NCBI GenBank assembly: GCA_003008705.1
Contig: PDUO01000007.1
Location: 1,109,350-1,173,349, forward strand
Source: Pezicula radicicola
Taxonomy: Eukaryota; Ascomycota; Leotiomycetes; Helotiales; Dermateaceae
DNA: 64,000 nt
Direction of reading: 5' to 3'
Positions within the stretch are counted from its first letter, which is position 1. Each line of letters begins with the position of its first letter. This document shows, piece after piece, positions 46,177-59,899 of the stretch. The translations under genes and the position numbers were made by a program. The notes below the pieces were generated by a model, which saw only the letters and a list, made by a program, of their open reading frames with translations, was not told where the DNA came from and made no database searches.

Positions 46177-49086
46177 TCATTTCTTCATATCCTTTACCTT
46201 CATTTCCCCACCACCATCACCCGTCTTACCCTGACCCTTTGAGGCCCCATAACCCTCAACGCCCATCTTCGTTAATTCCCTTTTAACCAGATGCACCGCT
46301 TCCAAGCAGACATCTTCTCCAGTCCTCCAACTTCGAAGTGGCACCCCACGCTTGTCGAGTTCTTCTTTCGCTGTTTTCCATCTGGCCTTCCAGAGATCTA
46401 GTTTTTTATTTACAGGCATACTAGATGCGCTGCTCGCCGTGTAAGACTCGTCATCGGAAGAGTCAGTACTTTGCTGACCCCAGGACAGACGTTTCGGAAT
46501 GCTAGACGCAGTACTATTTGCAGTTGGAACCCGACGTGGAGGTGGTGGGGGTGGTGGCGCGTTCCCTGTCGAGATCTTCGCTGGAACGGGCCGCTGTTGT
46601 GGATCAGAGGCGCCAGGTAGGTAGGATCTCATTTCTGGGAGGGTATTATAGGCTGATGAGATCTTATTGCGAGCGCTTGAAAGGTAGCCTTCGTCGGGCG
46701 TATCAATATCTTCAGAACTTTGTGCTTGTGCCAAGGGGTGTTGTACGCCATCAGGCCCTGTCCTGACTCGGCGGGGTTTGGGAGGTGGAGGAGGACCTCC
46801 TCGACCTACAGGGGGGGCCGAGTCTAATGAATTTGAGACACTGTTTGCCGTTGAACCTCGAAGTGCTAATGGTTTGTTGGGCCTTGGAGGCGGTACCTTC
46901 GCAGTACTGTCAGGTGCCGACTTCCGCCTAGGGGGTTCCAGAGGTTCAAAATCCGACACGGAGCGAGGCAGAATGGTTTGATGAGATTCATGAACGCTAG
47001 GAACATCAGGCTCATCGTCGATGTCAATAAGTTTCCCCATTTTGGGGCCGTCGCTTGTTTGTGGTACTGCCTCTGACTGTATACGTGGAGGAAGCGTAGG
47101 ACGTCGCTCCTGAGTGTCTGGTATCGACGCCGACGGTGTATTTCTAGTTTCAGTGGAAGTTCTGAATGCAGAATTGCTGCCGTTCCACCTATTTCCACTC
47201 AGAGGTCCCATAGCAGAATCAAAAAATCCTGCATTTTGTGGAGTGGTAACGTCTCGAATGAACACACCTATCACCCTACCAGGGTTGGCTCGAACGACAT
47301 CTGTATAGACTTCCAGATCGGCTTCACCACTATCGCCCATAAGTAAGAACTTTCTCTCAGGAAAGTCATGGAAAATCTTCTCCAGGGTGCCTTTCTTCCT
47401 CTCTGCGACAGGTTCAAAAATGCCTTGCAACATTCCACTGTAGTTTTTTAAGTGATATGACCCTGGTGGTAGGCCAGCTACCTGAAAATAGCTAACCAAA
47501 ACCGGGAAAAGTTGCCAAGGTGCATTGGAGACATAGTGTATTCCGACGCCCATATCATACATCGTATTGTACCATTCTTTGACGCCATCAATCGTGAGAT
47601 CTTTAAGATCACGTATGAATGCATTCCTGAAAGTCTCCCGTGCTCCGCTGCCAATAGAAGTGTGCTTTATGGTATCATCAACATCACTGATTATGCTAAC
47701 ACCTTTCGGTTCTGTGATTTTGACCTCTTCAGTGGCTGAAAGCTTTTCAGAGGCAAGTACCCTGATGTGAGTGGGTACAAATTCCAAAGCAGCCCGTATG
47801 GTAAAATGTCCAGCATCATTTGTTGTAACAACCCGAGAAGTAGATTTGCTTTCGTTGTAGAAGAATATTGTGATAGCTGTGGAAATCAAAGGGGTCGTTA
47901 AAAATGGCTTTATGCGATCCATCAAGTTTGTATTGGCGATTTTAAGCTCGGCAGGGCTCATATTAGAGGGCCGATTCCAAGAGCTTTGTTTGGGAAGGGA
48001 ACCAGGCCCGGGCGGCTCGTCAGGAGTGCCTGCTCGTCTGCCACGGTCTCCATATGTGCTTTCAGAGTCTGAATCGTACTTGGGACTCTCACTATATCCG
48101 CCACGAGCAGCGGTCTCCTCCTCGCTTTTACCCTTCTGTAGAATGTTCTCTGCTTCTCGAGCAATCCTTTCTTGCTCGCGTTGTGCATCATGCTGCTCGT
48201 GTCGCCTCCGCAGAGAGTGAGAATCAGGGCTACTATCTCTGCTGTTGGAGCCCGTTTTATCTCTAGTGGGTGCAGGAACACCACTTAGTTTTCGAGCAGC
48301 TCCAAGAAGTAGCCTTTGCTTCCTACTCATTGCACCTCTGTGGGGTGCATAGATCCAACCTCGCACATCCACATCTACAATCGCTCTATCATCTTCGAAT
48401 TTCTGCCACTCCCGTGCCCAGTACTCGGCCTCTTTAGCGCCTTCAGAATCGCTGCTATCCGATCTGCTATTGATATCAGGCTGCTTGGGTTCCTGCTTGA
48501 TATGTCTCCTGGCATACGACGGAAACAGAATCAATTCTTCGTCTCCGTGCCTGACGATTGCAACATCAGGGAATGATCCGGGCATGCCCTGATCATCGCC
48601 ATCGTCCCTTTCTCCATTCTCGCCTGCCCATCTTTGGGAGTAAGATTGTCTCATCTCGTTCGCTGCCTTCAAATAGCCAAGTACCTTCTTCCTTTTTGAA
48701 CCTCGCTCCCTTCCTTCATCACCATAAGCGCCATATCCACCGCCATATCCAGGCATAGAGCCAGGTGAGGTCATTTTGGCTCGTGTTTGTATCTCATTGT
48801 CCTTGTACGACCCTCCGAATACCCTGTGGCCCCGCTTCCGGAGAACAGCGAGTATGCTTGTTCCTGCTACCTTCCTGTCTCGATATCGTTTCTGCCGGCT
48901 AAGAATGTATTGGTATATCCGTGACTGGGCACGAAGCTTGTAGTAGGGTAGCGTATTGAAGCGTAGATTCGTGAGGCTCTTCGATAGTCGCTCCCGCGCC
49001 GTGCCTTGAGGATGAGGAAAGAGGTACTTGAAGAGACTGTGGCGATGTCGAGGATGACCAACTCTGGACCTAGTTGGAGGAGCCAC
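46177..49086 (-). CDS. APP1: App1-type phosphatidate phosphatase / actin patch protein (about 970 aa, 5' end unresolved)
   Basis: App1 is the Mg-dependent phosphatidate phosphatase of cortical actin patches in endocytosis. The catalytic DxDxT motif is in SIISDVDDTIKHTSIGS, followed by the App1_cat core VSNAPWQLFPVLVSYF and KFLLMGDSGEADLEVY. N-terminal conserved residues include LKYLKAANEM-like and HSLFKYLFPHPQGTARERL blocks. The tail is disordered with proline runs (APPPPPPPRRVP) suited to SH3-domain partners. The frame is open from 49086, but no ATG occurs until residue 105, inside conserved sequence. The true start is therefore probably in an upstream exon; an acceptor-like gcaaag sits at 49087. 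No upstream exon could be assigned with confidence. Confidence 0.85.
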   Translation of the reverse strand: MAPPTRSRVGHPRHRHSLFKYLFPHPQGTARERLSKSLTNLRFNTLPYYKLRAQSRIYQYILSRQKRYRDRKVAGTSILAVLRKRGHRVFGGSYKDNEIQTRAKMTSPGSMPGYGGGYGAYGDEGRERGSKRKKVLGYLKAANEMRQSYSQRWAGENGERDDGDDQGMPGSFPDVAIVRHGDEELILFPSYARRHIKQEPKQPDINSRSDSSDSEGAKEAEYWAREWQKFEDDRAIVDVDVRGWIYAPHRGAMSRKQRLLLGAARKLSGVPAPTRDKTGSNSRDSSPDSHSLRRRHEQHDAQREQERIAREAENILQKGKSEEETAARGGYSESPKYDSDSESTYGDRGRRAGTPDEPPGPGSLPKQSSWNRPSNMSPAELKIANTNLMDRIKPFLTTPLISTAITIFFYNESKSTSRVVTTNDAGHFTIRAALEFVPTHIRVLASEKLSATEEVKITEPKGVSIISDVDDTIKHTSIGSGARETFRNAFIRDLKDLTIDGVKEWYNTMYDMGVGIHYVSNAPWQLFPVLVSYFQVAGLPPGSYHLKNYSGMLQGIFEPVAERKKGTLEKIFHDFPERKFLLMGDSGEADLEVYTDVVRANPGRVIGVFIRDVTTPQNAGFFDSAMGPLSGNRWNGSNSAFRTSTETRNTPSASIPDTQERRPTLPPRIQSEAVPQTSDGPKMGKLIDIDDEPDVPSVHESHQTILPRSVSDFEPLEPPRRKSAPDSTAKVPPPRPNKPLALRGSTANSVSNSLDSAPPVGRGGPPPPPKPRRVRTGPDGVQHPLAQAQSSEDIDTPDEGYLSSARNKISSAYNTLPEMRSYLPGASDPQQRPVPAKISTGNAPPPPPPPRRVPTANSTASSIPKRLSWGQQSTDSSDDESYTASSASSMPVNKKLDLWKARWKTAKEELDKRGVPLRSWRTGEDVCLEAVHLVKRELTKMGVEGYGASKGQGKTGDGGGEMKVKDMKK

Positions 49087-50031
49087 CTTTGCAGTAGGTA
49101 CGGTAGACTACGATATAAGTATGTAGGGGTTTAAACTCTAGTAGCAGGGAATGATGGGAAGCTGCCTGGTTGAGGATTGGATCTTGTGCATGTGCTTGTG
49201 CGCAAAGATCATGATCTGACGGGTATGCGGGTAAGATCAACGAAACAGGAGGTAAAGAATTGAAGCATCATTTTAATCGTATTGAATCATAAAAAGACAT
49301 ATTAGTTCTCCGATGTCAACAGGTACCCAGTACATGGGAATGTCTGCCAAGAAAAAGCATTGCGATGGGGGGTTTAGGCGCTTCGAGGCTCCTGTATGTA
49401 TAAGCCGGATGCAGGTTCCTCTGACGTAGCCAGCGTAGTGGAGGAGAACCCCTGTAAAGAAAGAACCTTAAGCTCTCGATGTGACGGGATCAGCGCCTTG
49501 AGCCTCAGCTGAGTCCTGACCACATGGGTGAAGTTTAGAGTCACATGTGCCAGATATCTATGGACGTAGATATTTAGATGTCTGAGACACGAAGTCTCGC
49601 AAAGCGAATTGAATTTCTTTGTAGATACACGAGCTTGTAAGCCATCTAAGTACTCTTCTCCTAGGCGCCAATACGCCTTCGCTTCCTTTCCTTTCCCAAT
49701 GCCCCTCCCACACGAGTTGACGCCAGGGAATGTTATAAGGGTATTTTCATGGCCATGCAGGGCCTGCAAATCAGATGTGTGTCACAAGTCTTCCCAAAGG
49801 GATATGAGGATGTCAACACTGAGAAATTTACTTAGCCCAAAGCCGCCGGGGTGATCATCTGCGCTTTAGCTGCTACATTAGCATGGTTTTTTGTCTTTGT
49901 TGGTGAAGTTGCTTCATTTTGCTGTGTGGTGCGGTGGAAGTAGTGGGCTTGCGGTTGACTGCTGGGGCCAGCATGAGGTTAGATGCTGAACAATGAATGC
50001 AGAATGAACTTGGGATAATCTCGCACAGAAT
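49087..50031. other. Intergenic; may contain the missing first exon of APP1
   Basis: No independent gene is supported. Candidate ATGs between 49087 and 49290 on the minus strand do not give a convincing exon for the downstream phosphatase. Confidence 0.4.
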
Positions 50032-52336
<2,305 letters not shown>

Positions 52337-53597
52337 TGATACAGGCAATTCGCTGGACGCAGGAAGTTAGGAAGACGACAGGGTGAGAGGTTGAGAGTGT
52401 AGATGTTGGCTGGGGGTTGTACATCGCTTACTTGCGCGCCTTGGGTAAGGGTGCGATGTTGGCGCTAACGATTTGCTAGCGTGTATAGAAAGTGATCACG
52501 TGTAAGCGCGGCGACATCAAGAACTCATTTTCATACAAACAGACTTCTGCCATATTTACTAGTCAGTAAACTTGGTAGCAACGACTACACTAAAAGTAGG
52601 TAGGAGTTATCATAGGTTAATTTAAGTTACCTAAATGTAGTGACTTACTCAAATTAAGGATGCTGACTCGGAATAAGTATATCACTTAAATTAAGTAGAA
52701 GTGAATTATTTAAATCGATTACATACTTCAGACAAGTCTTTACTTAGTGTACAAGCAACAATAGTGACGACATCAGCTTTTCACACTGTATACCAAAAGT
52801 ATAGTCTATGGTATTACAAAAAGTATTCCAACACTAGAGATAAATATTAAGGGTCGTCTACTAGCCAATTCCATTTGGTTTTATAGAGTATTGCTGGGAG
52901 TTCCTGTACTGAAATTCAAATTCAGTGATTTACATAACTTGACTTATCCCAGATCACGTCAGTTACCTGCCAATACAGGCTGTGAAGCCTGTAGCTCATG
53001 GCATGCATAACATGACATGGCCTGTAAATTACCGCTTAAGTAGCCTGTACGGCTTATTCGTTTAGTGATCAAGCACTGTCCAGTAGTTACTCTGCCACTG
53101 GCCCAATCAGGAAGCATGGTGAGTTTTCGCCTAGCCCTATAACATCCCCCCTGTCCTACTGTGGGAGGACAGGTTTTGTAACCTGCATTCGCATGGCTTT
53201 TGACCGGAATCTCTGGGTGCACTCAAATTTAAAATCAAGTCAGCTTCCCGGATTAAGTGAGTTATCTAAATCAAGTAAGTTGCTCAAATTCAAATTATGC
53301 TAGTCACTTAAATCAAGTCACTTATCTAAGTTAAATAAGTTACCCAAATCAAGTTAGTCCCTCACATGAGGTACGCTTACCGCTTACAAAGCGGTGAGAT
53401 GCACGAGGCTGCACTTTCCTTCACAAGGCTGACTTCTTCCCTTTCCTACCTACCTACCTACCTACCCTGACCTACCTAAACAACAACAAATAATTCTCAC
53501 CTTTGTGGCTCTGCAGTGACTTGTACGTAATCTCTCGCATACTTCAATTCTTGAGTCATTCCTACTAATACCTTGCTTTATAGGCCCCGTTGTTAAA
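52337..53597. other. Intergenic region carrying left short-repeat array and (CCTA)n tract
   Basis: No gene is supported. It holds degenerate GTTACTTAAATCAAGT-type repeats at about 52605-52740 and 53223-53362, ordinary sequence between them, and a CCTA microsatellite at about 53444-53475. The microsatellite lies 130 bases upstream of the methyltransferase start. Confidence 0.55.
53223..53362 (-). repeat. Left array of degenerate ~16-bp repeats (orientation opposite to right array)
   Basis: Tandem variants of AAATCAAGTNAGTTAYC: CCGGATTAAGTGAGTTATCT, AAATCAAGTAAGTTGCTC, TTAAATCAAGTCACTTATCT and CAAATCAAGTTAGTCCCTC. The reverse complement is GRTAACTNACTTGATTT, the same word that fills the array downstream of the methyltransferase gene. 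A related weaker cluster lies at about 52605-52740. Confidence 0.65.
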
Positions 53598-55185
53598 ATG
53601 GGTGACAGAGCTCAATGGCAGCCAGTAGACCTGACGGTCCAGCCATTGTTCTATACTACGACTGGCCTCATATACCACGTTTCCGGATCCCTAGACCCCG
53701 AACATGAGGCAGCCAGAACAGAACAGAGAGCGGAGGAGCGCCTGGTGAACATAGGTGCAGTGAAACGCATCATGTACAGAATGCCGGCCTCTCTGGCAGA
53801 GAGAAAAGAATACTTCGCCGCTTTGAAATCTTTCGAGTACGCTTTACACTTTTCCGGCCTTTTATAATGTTGCTAATTAGACTTTAGGGAGTACACAAAG
53901 AGAGAGAAAGTACGCAACTATAACCGAAGACGAAACTTCCATGCCCTACCAATGGAGCATTATGACCTTCTATTCCGTCCTCCAATCTCGTACTCGGAGA
54001 CGTTAGCCCTAATTGAGGAGTGTACCGAATCAAATGCAGTATTAGCTAGGAATATTGAGTCTTTTGGTCGAAAGCAAATCACTAAATTTGCGCCACCCCT
54101 TGACACACCAGATGAGTATGCATTAAGGAATTGGGTGTGCCAAAGTGAAATTGGTGAGGATGTACTGAGTACCAGTGCACGTGTTCTCAGCAATTTCTAC
54201 AGGGACTGGTCTGTAGAAGGTGCATCGGAGCGAGATGTCTACAAAGACCGAGTCCTCCAAACTCTGGGAAAACTGGAAGGAGAAGTGAGAAGGGAGAAAT
54301 CTATAAGAAGCCTCGATGTCCTCGTTCCTGGAAGTGGACTGGGACGCTTTCTCTATGAGCTTGCTATGTCTGGGTTCAACGGTGAGTAGGTACGGTCTAA
54401 GATCTTTGGAGCAAGGCTAATGCAAAATGTCATTAGCTGACGGCAGTGAAGTATGCTGGCTCTCTACGATCGCAACCGCCTACATGCTCAGCTCCAAGTT
54501 GGAACGAAACAAGTACACAATATATCCCTGGACGGAAAAAAGCTCGAATCATAGGAGTCGCCTATCAGGGCAACTGCGTCCCGTCAAAATACCTGATGTG
54601 CCTGCACAATCAGAAATGGATCGCATTTATTCTGGGGAAATAACTCTGCGTACTTCGGATTTTTTGGACTTCCACGATGCAGCCTTTAAAGGTTCTTACG
54701 ACGCTGTTGTTTCAATCTTCTTCCTTGACACTAGTCCGAACGTTATCAAGTATCTCGAGATTATGAGCCATTGTTTACGACCTGGTGGTCTACTCATCAA
54801 CTTTGGACCACTTTCATGGCATTATGAGGGTGTTTCCCCGGATAAAGTTCCGCCACGTTATCAGGGGCAAGGCATTATCGAATTGACCAACGATGAAATC
54901 TTGCAAGTAGTACGAAAGCTTGGTTTTAAAATCATCAGATCAGAGCACGGTATACCATCGGGGTACAACACTGACCCTGAAAGCATGAACTCACACGGCT
55001 TTAATTGCAGCTTCTGGGTTGCCAAAAAGATTGACCCAACTGCAGCGCAAGACGGAGATGCAGAGCGTGAAGCAGACCTAGACGCAGACCTAGACGAAGA
55101 CTCGATCGTACCAGAACCCCCGGTCGAACGGGGCCCGAACAGAAACGTGATGACATTCACGGAAGTTACACGTGCTTGGCCTTAA
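53598..55185 (+). CDS. Carnosine N-methyltransferase-like protein (N2227 family, 493 aa)
   Basis: Exons are 53598-53836, 53888-54381 and 54437-55185 (1482 nt). Joins read LKSFEEYTKREKVRNYNRRR and MSGFNADGSEVCWLSTIATA. N2227/CARNMT1 enzymes are SAM-dependent methyltransferases; the vertebrate one methylates carnosine, and the fungal substrate is not known. The SAM-binding loop is LDVLVPGSGLGRFLYELA, followed by NKYTIYPW and the SNHRS block. Acidic/Pro motif DFLDFH and LRPGGLLINFGPLSWHYEG complete the core. An acidic tail with repeated DADLD units follows. Introns are gtacgc...tttag and gtgagt...attag with TGCTAAT-like branch sites. The gene sits between oppositely oriented arrays of the same short repeat. 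Confidence 0.87.
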
Positions 55186-56312
55186 ATCTGGACTGTTTGA
55201 AGTTTTTGGTTTTGCAATCATGAAGTATGACTTAATGAAAGATTAACGAGGCGTATGGTATTAGACAGCTGTATATAGTTAGTAGCTGGAATAGAATACA
55301 TATTGAGGTGTGAGTAACAACTTGGTTTGGGTAACTGACTGATCTGGGCAACTCACTTATTTTGAGACGTGAGTAACCCAATTTCTTTGGATAACTGAGT
55401 TATTTGGATGACTAACTTATCTGAGTAACTGACTTATCTAGGTAGGTAACTCACTTGATTTGAATAACTTATTTAGGTAACTGAGTTATTTGGGTAGCTC
55501 ACTTATTTTAGATAACTTACTTATTTTAATATACGAGTAACTTATTTATCTACCCCTGAAAACTACCCCATACTTCCTTCTCCTGCGTTATATTTGACTA
55601 CTACCTTAGCAATAAGTAAATCAGTAAACCACACCTAGGCACGCTGTAAAGCAGCTCAAAGCTACAATATACTGCAACATTCAATCAAATATTGGGTATA
55701 CATACAATACAATACAATACAATTAATAATCTCTTTCCCCTTTTTTTTAATTTGTAAGTTACTTGTAGGATTTACAAGTTGGTTCTTTTGTGTGAGAGGC
55801 TTGTGTTATTTATTTTTGTAGAAGGCTACCTTGGTAAGGTAAGGTGAGGTAGGTACAAGTATAAGAAATTGTCTCTTCTGTTTTTGGGTTTGTAAGGTAG
55901 TTGAGAATTTTTAGATGAATGACGAGGAAATAGGATGGTGAGGAGGGAAGGTTCGGGGTGGTAATAGTTGTGTAGTGGTGGTATATTTTTATGGGGGTTT
56001 TATAATGATATGTGTTGTGGTTTGGTATATATTATGGTGATTTTATTCCTTTGTAAAATCTGTACCTTGGGTAAGTGACTTGAATTTGAGTAACTTAGTT
56101 TGGGTAACTCACTTGATCTAAGTAACTCACTTGCTTTAGGTATCTTACTGCTTACTTAGTTCAACTATTTGATTTAAAGCTTGTCAAAACAGACCAGAGT
56201 TTTTCAATAACAATCCTTACTTCTCGTGTCATCTCATGCCATCCCTAAAGGCCAATTTTAAATTTACAACCCCATTTATATATCGTATCAGACCCAAGGC
56301 CAAGCGCCTTTA
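55186..56312. other. Intergenic region with right short-repeat array
   Basis: No gene is supported. Degenerate GGTAACTCACTTATTT repeats fill about 55310-55560, and a smaller group lies at about 56068-56165. Between them are an (AATAC)n run near 55705, T8 near 55741 and G/T-rich text (55840-56030). Confidence 0.55.
55310..55560 (+). repeat. Right array of degenerate ~16-bp repeats
   Basis: More than ten imperfect units of GGTAACTNACTTATYTG, for example GGGTAACTGACTGATCTG, GGCAACTCACTTATTTTG, GATAACTGAGTTATTTGG and GGTAACTCACTTGATTTG. Unit length varies from about 14 to 18 bp. A second small cluster occurs at 56068-56165. Confidence 0.75.
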
Positions 56313-57240
56313 TCACAACTTAGCTTTCTCCCCCTCACCCGCAGCCCCCATACTACCCCTCCCCCAAACCTCCCCACCATCAATAGTAAGAACAGCCCCA
56401 TTAACATGCGCCGAAGCCCTACTGCTCAAAAAGACCACAGCCCCCGCAATATCCTCCGGTTCACCCAACCTCCGACTCGGATTCATCGCCGCAAGAACCT
56501 TAGTCCCGCCACTTATCTCCATAAGCCCACTAGCCATCTTACTAGGAAAGAAACCAGGAGCAATAGCATTAACCAATATCCCTCTCGGTCCCAACTCCAC
56601 AGCCAAATTCTTAGTTAGATGTATGACAGCAGCTTTGGAAGCACTATATCCGAACGTAGCTTGTTTACCCAAGGTACCTATTCCGATCCCTGCTACACTT
56701 GCTGTGATTATTACTCTGGATGGGTCTTGAATTGTGGCGTTCTTTTGGAGTAAGGGAGCGAAGAGTCGGATTGTGTTGAAGACGGATTTTACGTTTAAGT
56801 CCATTACTTTTGCGAAGGCGGAATCGGGGTGGGTGTCGAAGGATTCGCCCCATGTTGCTCCTGCGTTGGCAAATAGGATATCGACGTGGGAGGTTGTCTT
56901 TGATACCTCGGAGACGAGGTGTTGTACTCCTTCGAATTTGGAGGAATCGGCTGGGACTGAGATTGCTTGTGCGCCTGGTTGGAGGTTCGGGAGGGCGTTG
57001 AGCGCTTTGCAGGCTTCGTCGCAAGCGGCTGCTTTGCGGGAGGTTATGTAGACTTTTGAGGCGCCTGCTTGGAGGAATCTGGGTGGGTGTTAGTTTGTTG
57101 TGGTCATAATTGGATGGGATGGGGCCATTGTACCCTGATGCAGCATGTAATCCCAATCCTCTACTTCCTCCAGTTACTACGACCACTTTCCCCTTGAGGG
57201 AGAAGATAGAGGGGAAATCTCGGAGTTGAGCTTCTGCCAT
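56313..57240 (-). CDS. Short-chain dehydrogenase/reductase (290 aa)
   Basis: Exons on the minus strand are 57240-57134 and 57078-56313; the 55-bp intron is gtacaa...acccag with a CTAAC branch. This is a classical SDR. The cofactor loop is VVVVTGGSRGLGLHAASG, spliced to FLQAGASKVYITSRKA, suggesting NADP preference from the following SRK. The NAGA motif is in ILFANAGATWGE, the catalytic Ser in ITASVAGIG, and YSASKAA gives Tyr and Lys; VNAIAPGFFPSKM and a C-terminal TIDGG complete the fold. It resembles the RhlG/gluconate-5-dehydrogenase-like fungal SDRs; the substrate is unknown. The last about 10 residues are Gly-rich and unconserved. It is the last intact gene before the AT island, about 370 bp away. 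Confidence 0.9.
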
Positions 57241-57614
57241 TGTTTTCCCTTGATGTCGTGATTTGTGTTGTTGATAGTAGATGCTTGAAGGATGTTGAAT
57301 ACTGCGATCGAATTTATAATGTGCAATTGGCAGGAGAAGATATATCAGAATATTGGTGGTCTGTCGTCGTCGGAGCTTGCATGATTACTTGTAACGGAGT
57401 ACCCCATAAAGAGAGCTTGAATAGCCGTACCGAGGCATCTTGAATCTTGGCACAACCAGGGGTACGGTGCGACTTTTAGTGTGACGCTTGGGCCTTGTAG
57501 TCACGTGTATATGGAACACCAAAATGCTGAACCACCCCCTTGATCTTTTACAACTCCTATTGTACACCTAAACCACCTATATTTAGCCTGTAAAGTCGTA
57601 ATAAATATACAGCT
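57241..57614. other. Promoter side of the SDR gene and left flank of the transposon relic
   Basis: Normal base composition with no gene. The left end of the piggyBac-like element must lie here or just upstream of 57615, but I could not define its terminal repeat or a TTAA target duplication. Confidence 0.4.
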
Positions 57615-58350
57615 ATGGATACTGTACCAGATACTACCGACCTAGGTACATTGAGGCCAGATTTACCGCCAGCTACTAAGAAAGGCACCGATTTTAAGTC
57701 TATGTATACGCCCCCTTTTAGTAAGAAAATCAACCTTCCTTCTAACGTCTCTCTATACAATGCCTTTACGATTTAGGAGTTGTTTTTTCCTAAGAATTAA
57801 CTTAAGATTATAGTTAATAATACTAATAAATATAATCTTAAACTATAGTCTAGAAGACCTTAAACTTAGAGTAGTAGAAAGTAAACTCTATTAATACTAA
57901 GTAAGTTATATAACTTTCTAGTAATTTAGATATATATAGATATCTATATAAAGAATTAAATATCTAATTATTAGATTATAAGAAGAGGTTTTATAAATTA
58001 TAAAGATATATAAAATATTATATTAAAGAATTATTAAGAAGATATAAATATAAGGTTTTATTTTTATAATTTAAATACTAATATAAATATTTATTTAATA
58101 GTTAGTTAATTTATACTATTTACTTAGTTTTATTAAATATCTTATAAATAGAATCTCTTAATATATATATTTAAAAGACTTTTAATTAATTATAAACTTT
58201 AAAAAGTATTAAAATAATAATTTATTTTAGTTATATTTATAAGATTATATAAAGGTTTATATTTTATTTTAAAATAAAGTATTATTTTATATATTATAAA
58301 TAAAATAAAAGAATATAAATAATTTAATATAATAAATAAATTATAATAAT
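57615..58350 (+). pseudogene. piggyBac-type transposase relic, RIP-like decay begins inside the frame
   Basis: From the ATG at 57615, 53 codons are intact and of normal composition (MDTVPDTTDLGTLRPDLPPA onward). Then the frame meets TAG at 57774 and continues in the same frame with TAA/TAG stops. Beyond the first stop it reads ELFFPKN, LKIIVNNTNKYNLKL, SRRP and a hydrophobic run, the layout of the DDE_Tnp_1_7 (piggyBac-like) N-terminal region. Most stops stand where Gln (CAA/CAG) would be expected. The frame can be followed to about 58.3 kb. The family call rests on pattern memory. Confidence 0.5.
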
Positions 58351-59899
58351 ATAAAGATATTATTATTTAATATATATATACTATTAAACTATATCTCTTA
58401 GTTTAACTAATACTAATTAATAATTAACTATAATTATAATATTCTATATATAACTTTATAAAAAACTATAGATTAAAAAAATAATCTTATTAGAAGAGAT
58501 ATATATATAAGAGAAGGATCTTAATTAGAAACTTATATTACTCTTTAAGAAAACTAGTTTATATATTTTATATTAATAAATATTAAAATTATAAATAAGA
58601 ACTTATACTATTACTTAGAGATACTTTAGAGAATATTAAAACTAAGAGAAAACTTTAATTAAGAACTTATATTACTCTTTAAAGATAACTTCTATATAGA
58701 TAAGATAATTATATTATTTATTATTATATATAAGATTAATATTAATCTCTAAGAAGGAAAGTTTAAAATAAATATAAAGAATAAAAATAAGACTAATATT
58801 ATACTTTATATAAATATATATATTCTTTATATAATTATAGTTTAAGAAAGAAATAATATTAAAAATAATATATTATAAGAAGATTTTTAAGATACTTTTT
58901 ATAAATAATTAATTAAATTATTTTAAAAGATATCTTAAGAGGTAATTATTTATCTTTATATATTTTTACTAAAATATAAAATTTAAATTAAAAAGAAAAT
59001 AAGGTCTATAATATATATTATAATATTACTAGAGGTATTATAAAAGAAGGAATAATATAAGTAGATAAGAAAAGAAGTAAATATAATTATTTAAATATAT
59101 AATAAAGAGTTTATATTAAGATTTTAATAATTACTTAAGAATAAAAGGAGAATATATATATAAGTATAAGATTAAAGAGATAAAGTATAATAAATAATTA
59201 AAGTAAAAGAAAACTAATAAGAGTATAAATTCTATATAAAAGAAAGAGATAATAAAGAAGTTTTATATCTTAATCCTAAGATATAAATCTAACCTTAACT
59301 TATATTTATAACTATATAGTATAATAGTCTAAATCTAATAATTAAATAATAAATATAAGAAAGGACTTTATATAAACTATATTATTAATTTATAATTTTA
59401 TAATATTTATTTATAACTTTACTACCTCTAGATATAAGGATATAGTTATAAAATCTATAATTTAATAATTTAACTCTAGTATAAATTTAAAATCCTAATA
59501 ATATATAATTTTAATAAAGGATAGTAAAGTTACTTATAGATTTAATAAAGATTTATAATAATAATAATTAGAAGTATAAAAGAAATATATATAATATTTT
59601 TAATATTAAATTATAAGTCTTTTATAATTATTATATAAAAATTAAATTAAATAAAGATAGATACTACTTTATATTTTTAATAATATTTAAAGATAAAGCT
59701 TCTAAGTTCTATTATAATAAGATCTCTAAATAAAGATATAACTTTACTAAAATAATTTATATAATAAAGATATACTTTAAGATAAAAGAGAAAAGGTAGT
59801 TATATCTTATAGAATAAAGAGATATAAAGTTTAAAACTATTATTTAGAAATACTCTAACTAGTTAAAACTTAAATACCTTAAAATACTCTTTAATAAAC

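Noticed and set aside
53223..53362. CRISPR-like array
   Set aside because: Units are contiguous and degenerate with no spacers, and the genome is eukaryotic.
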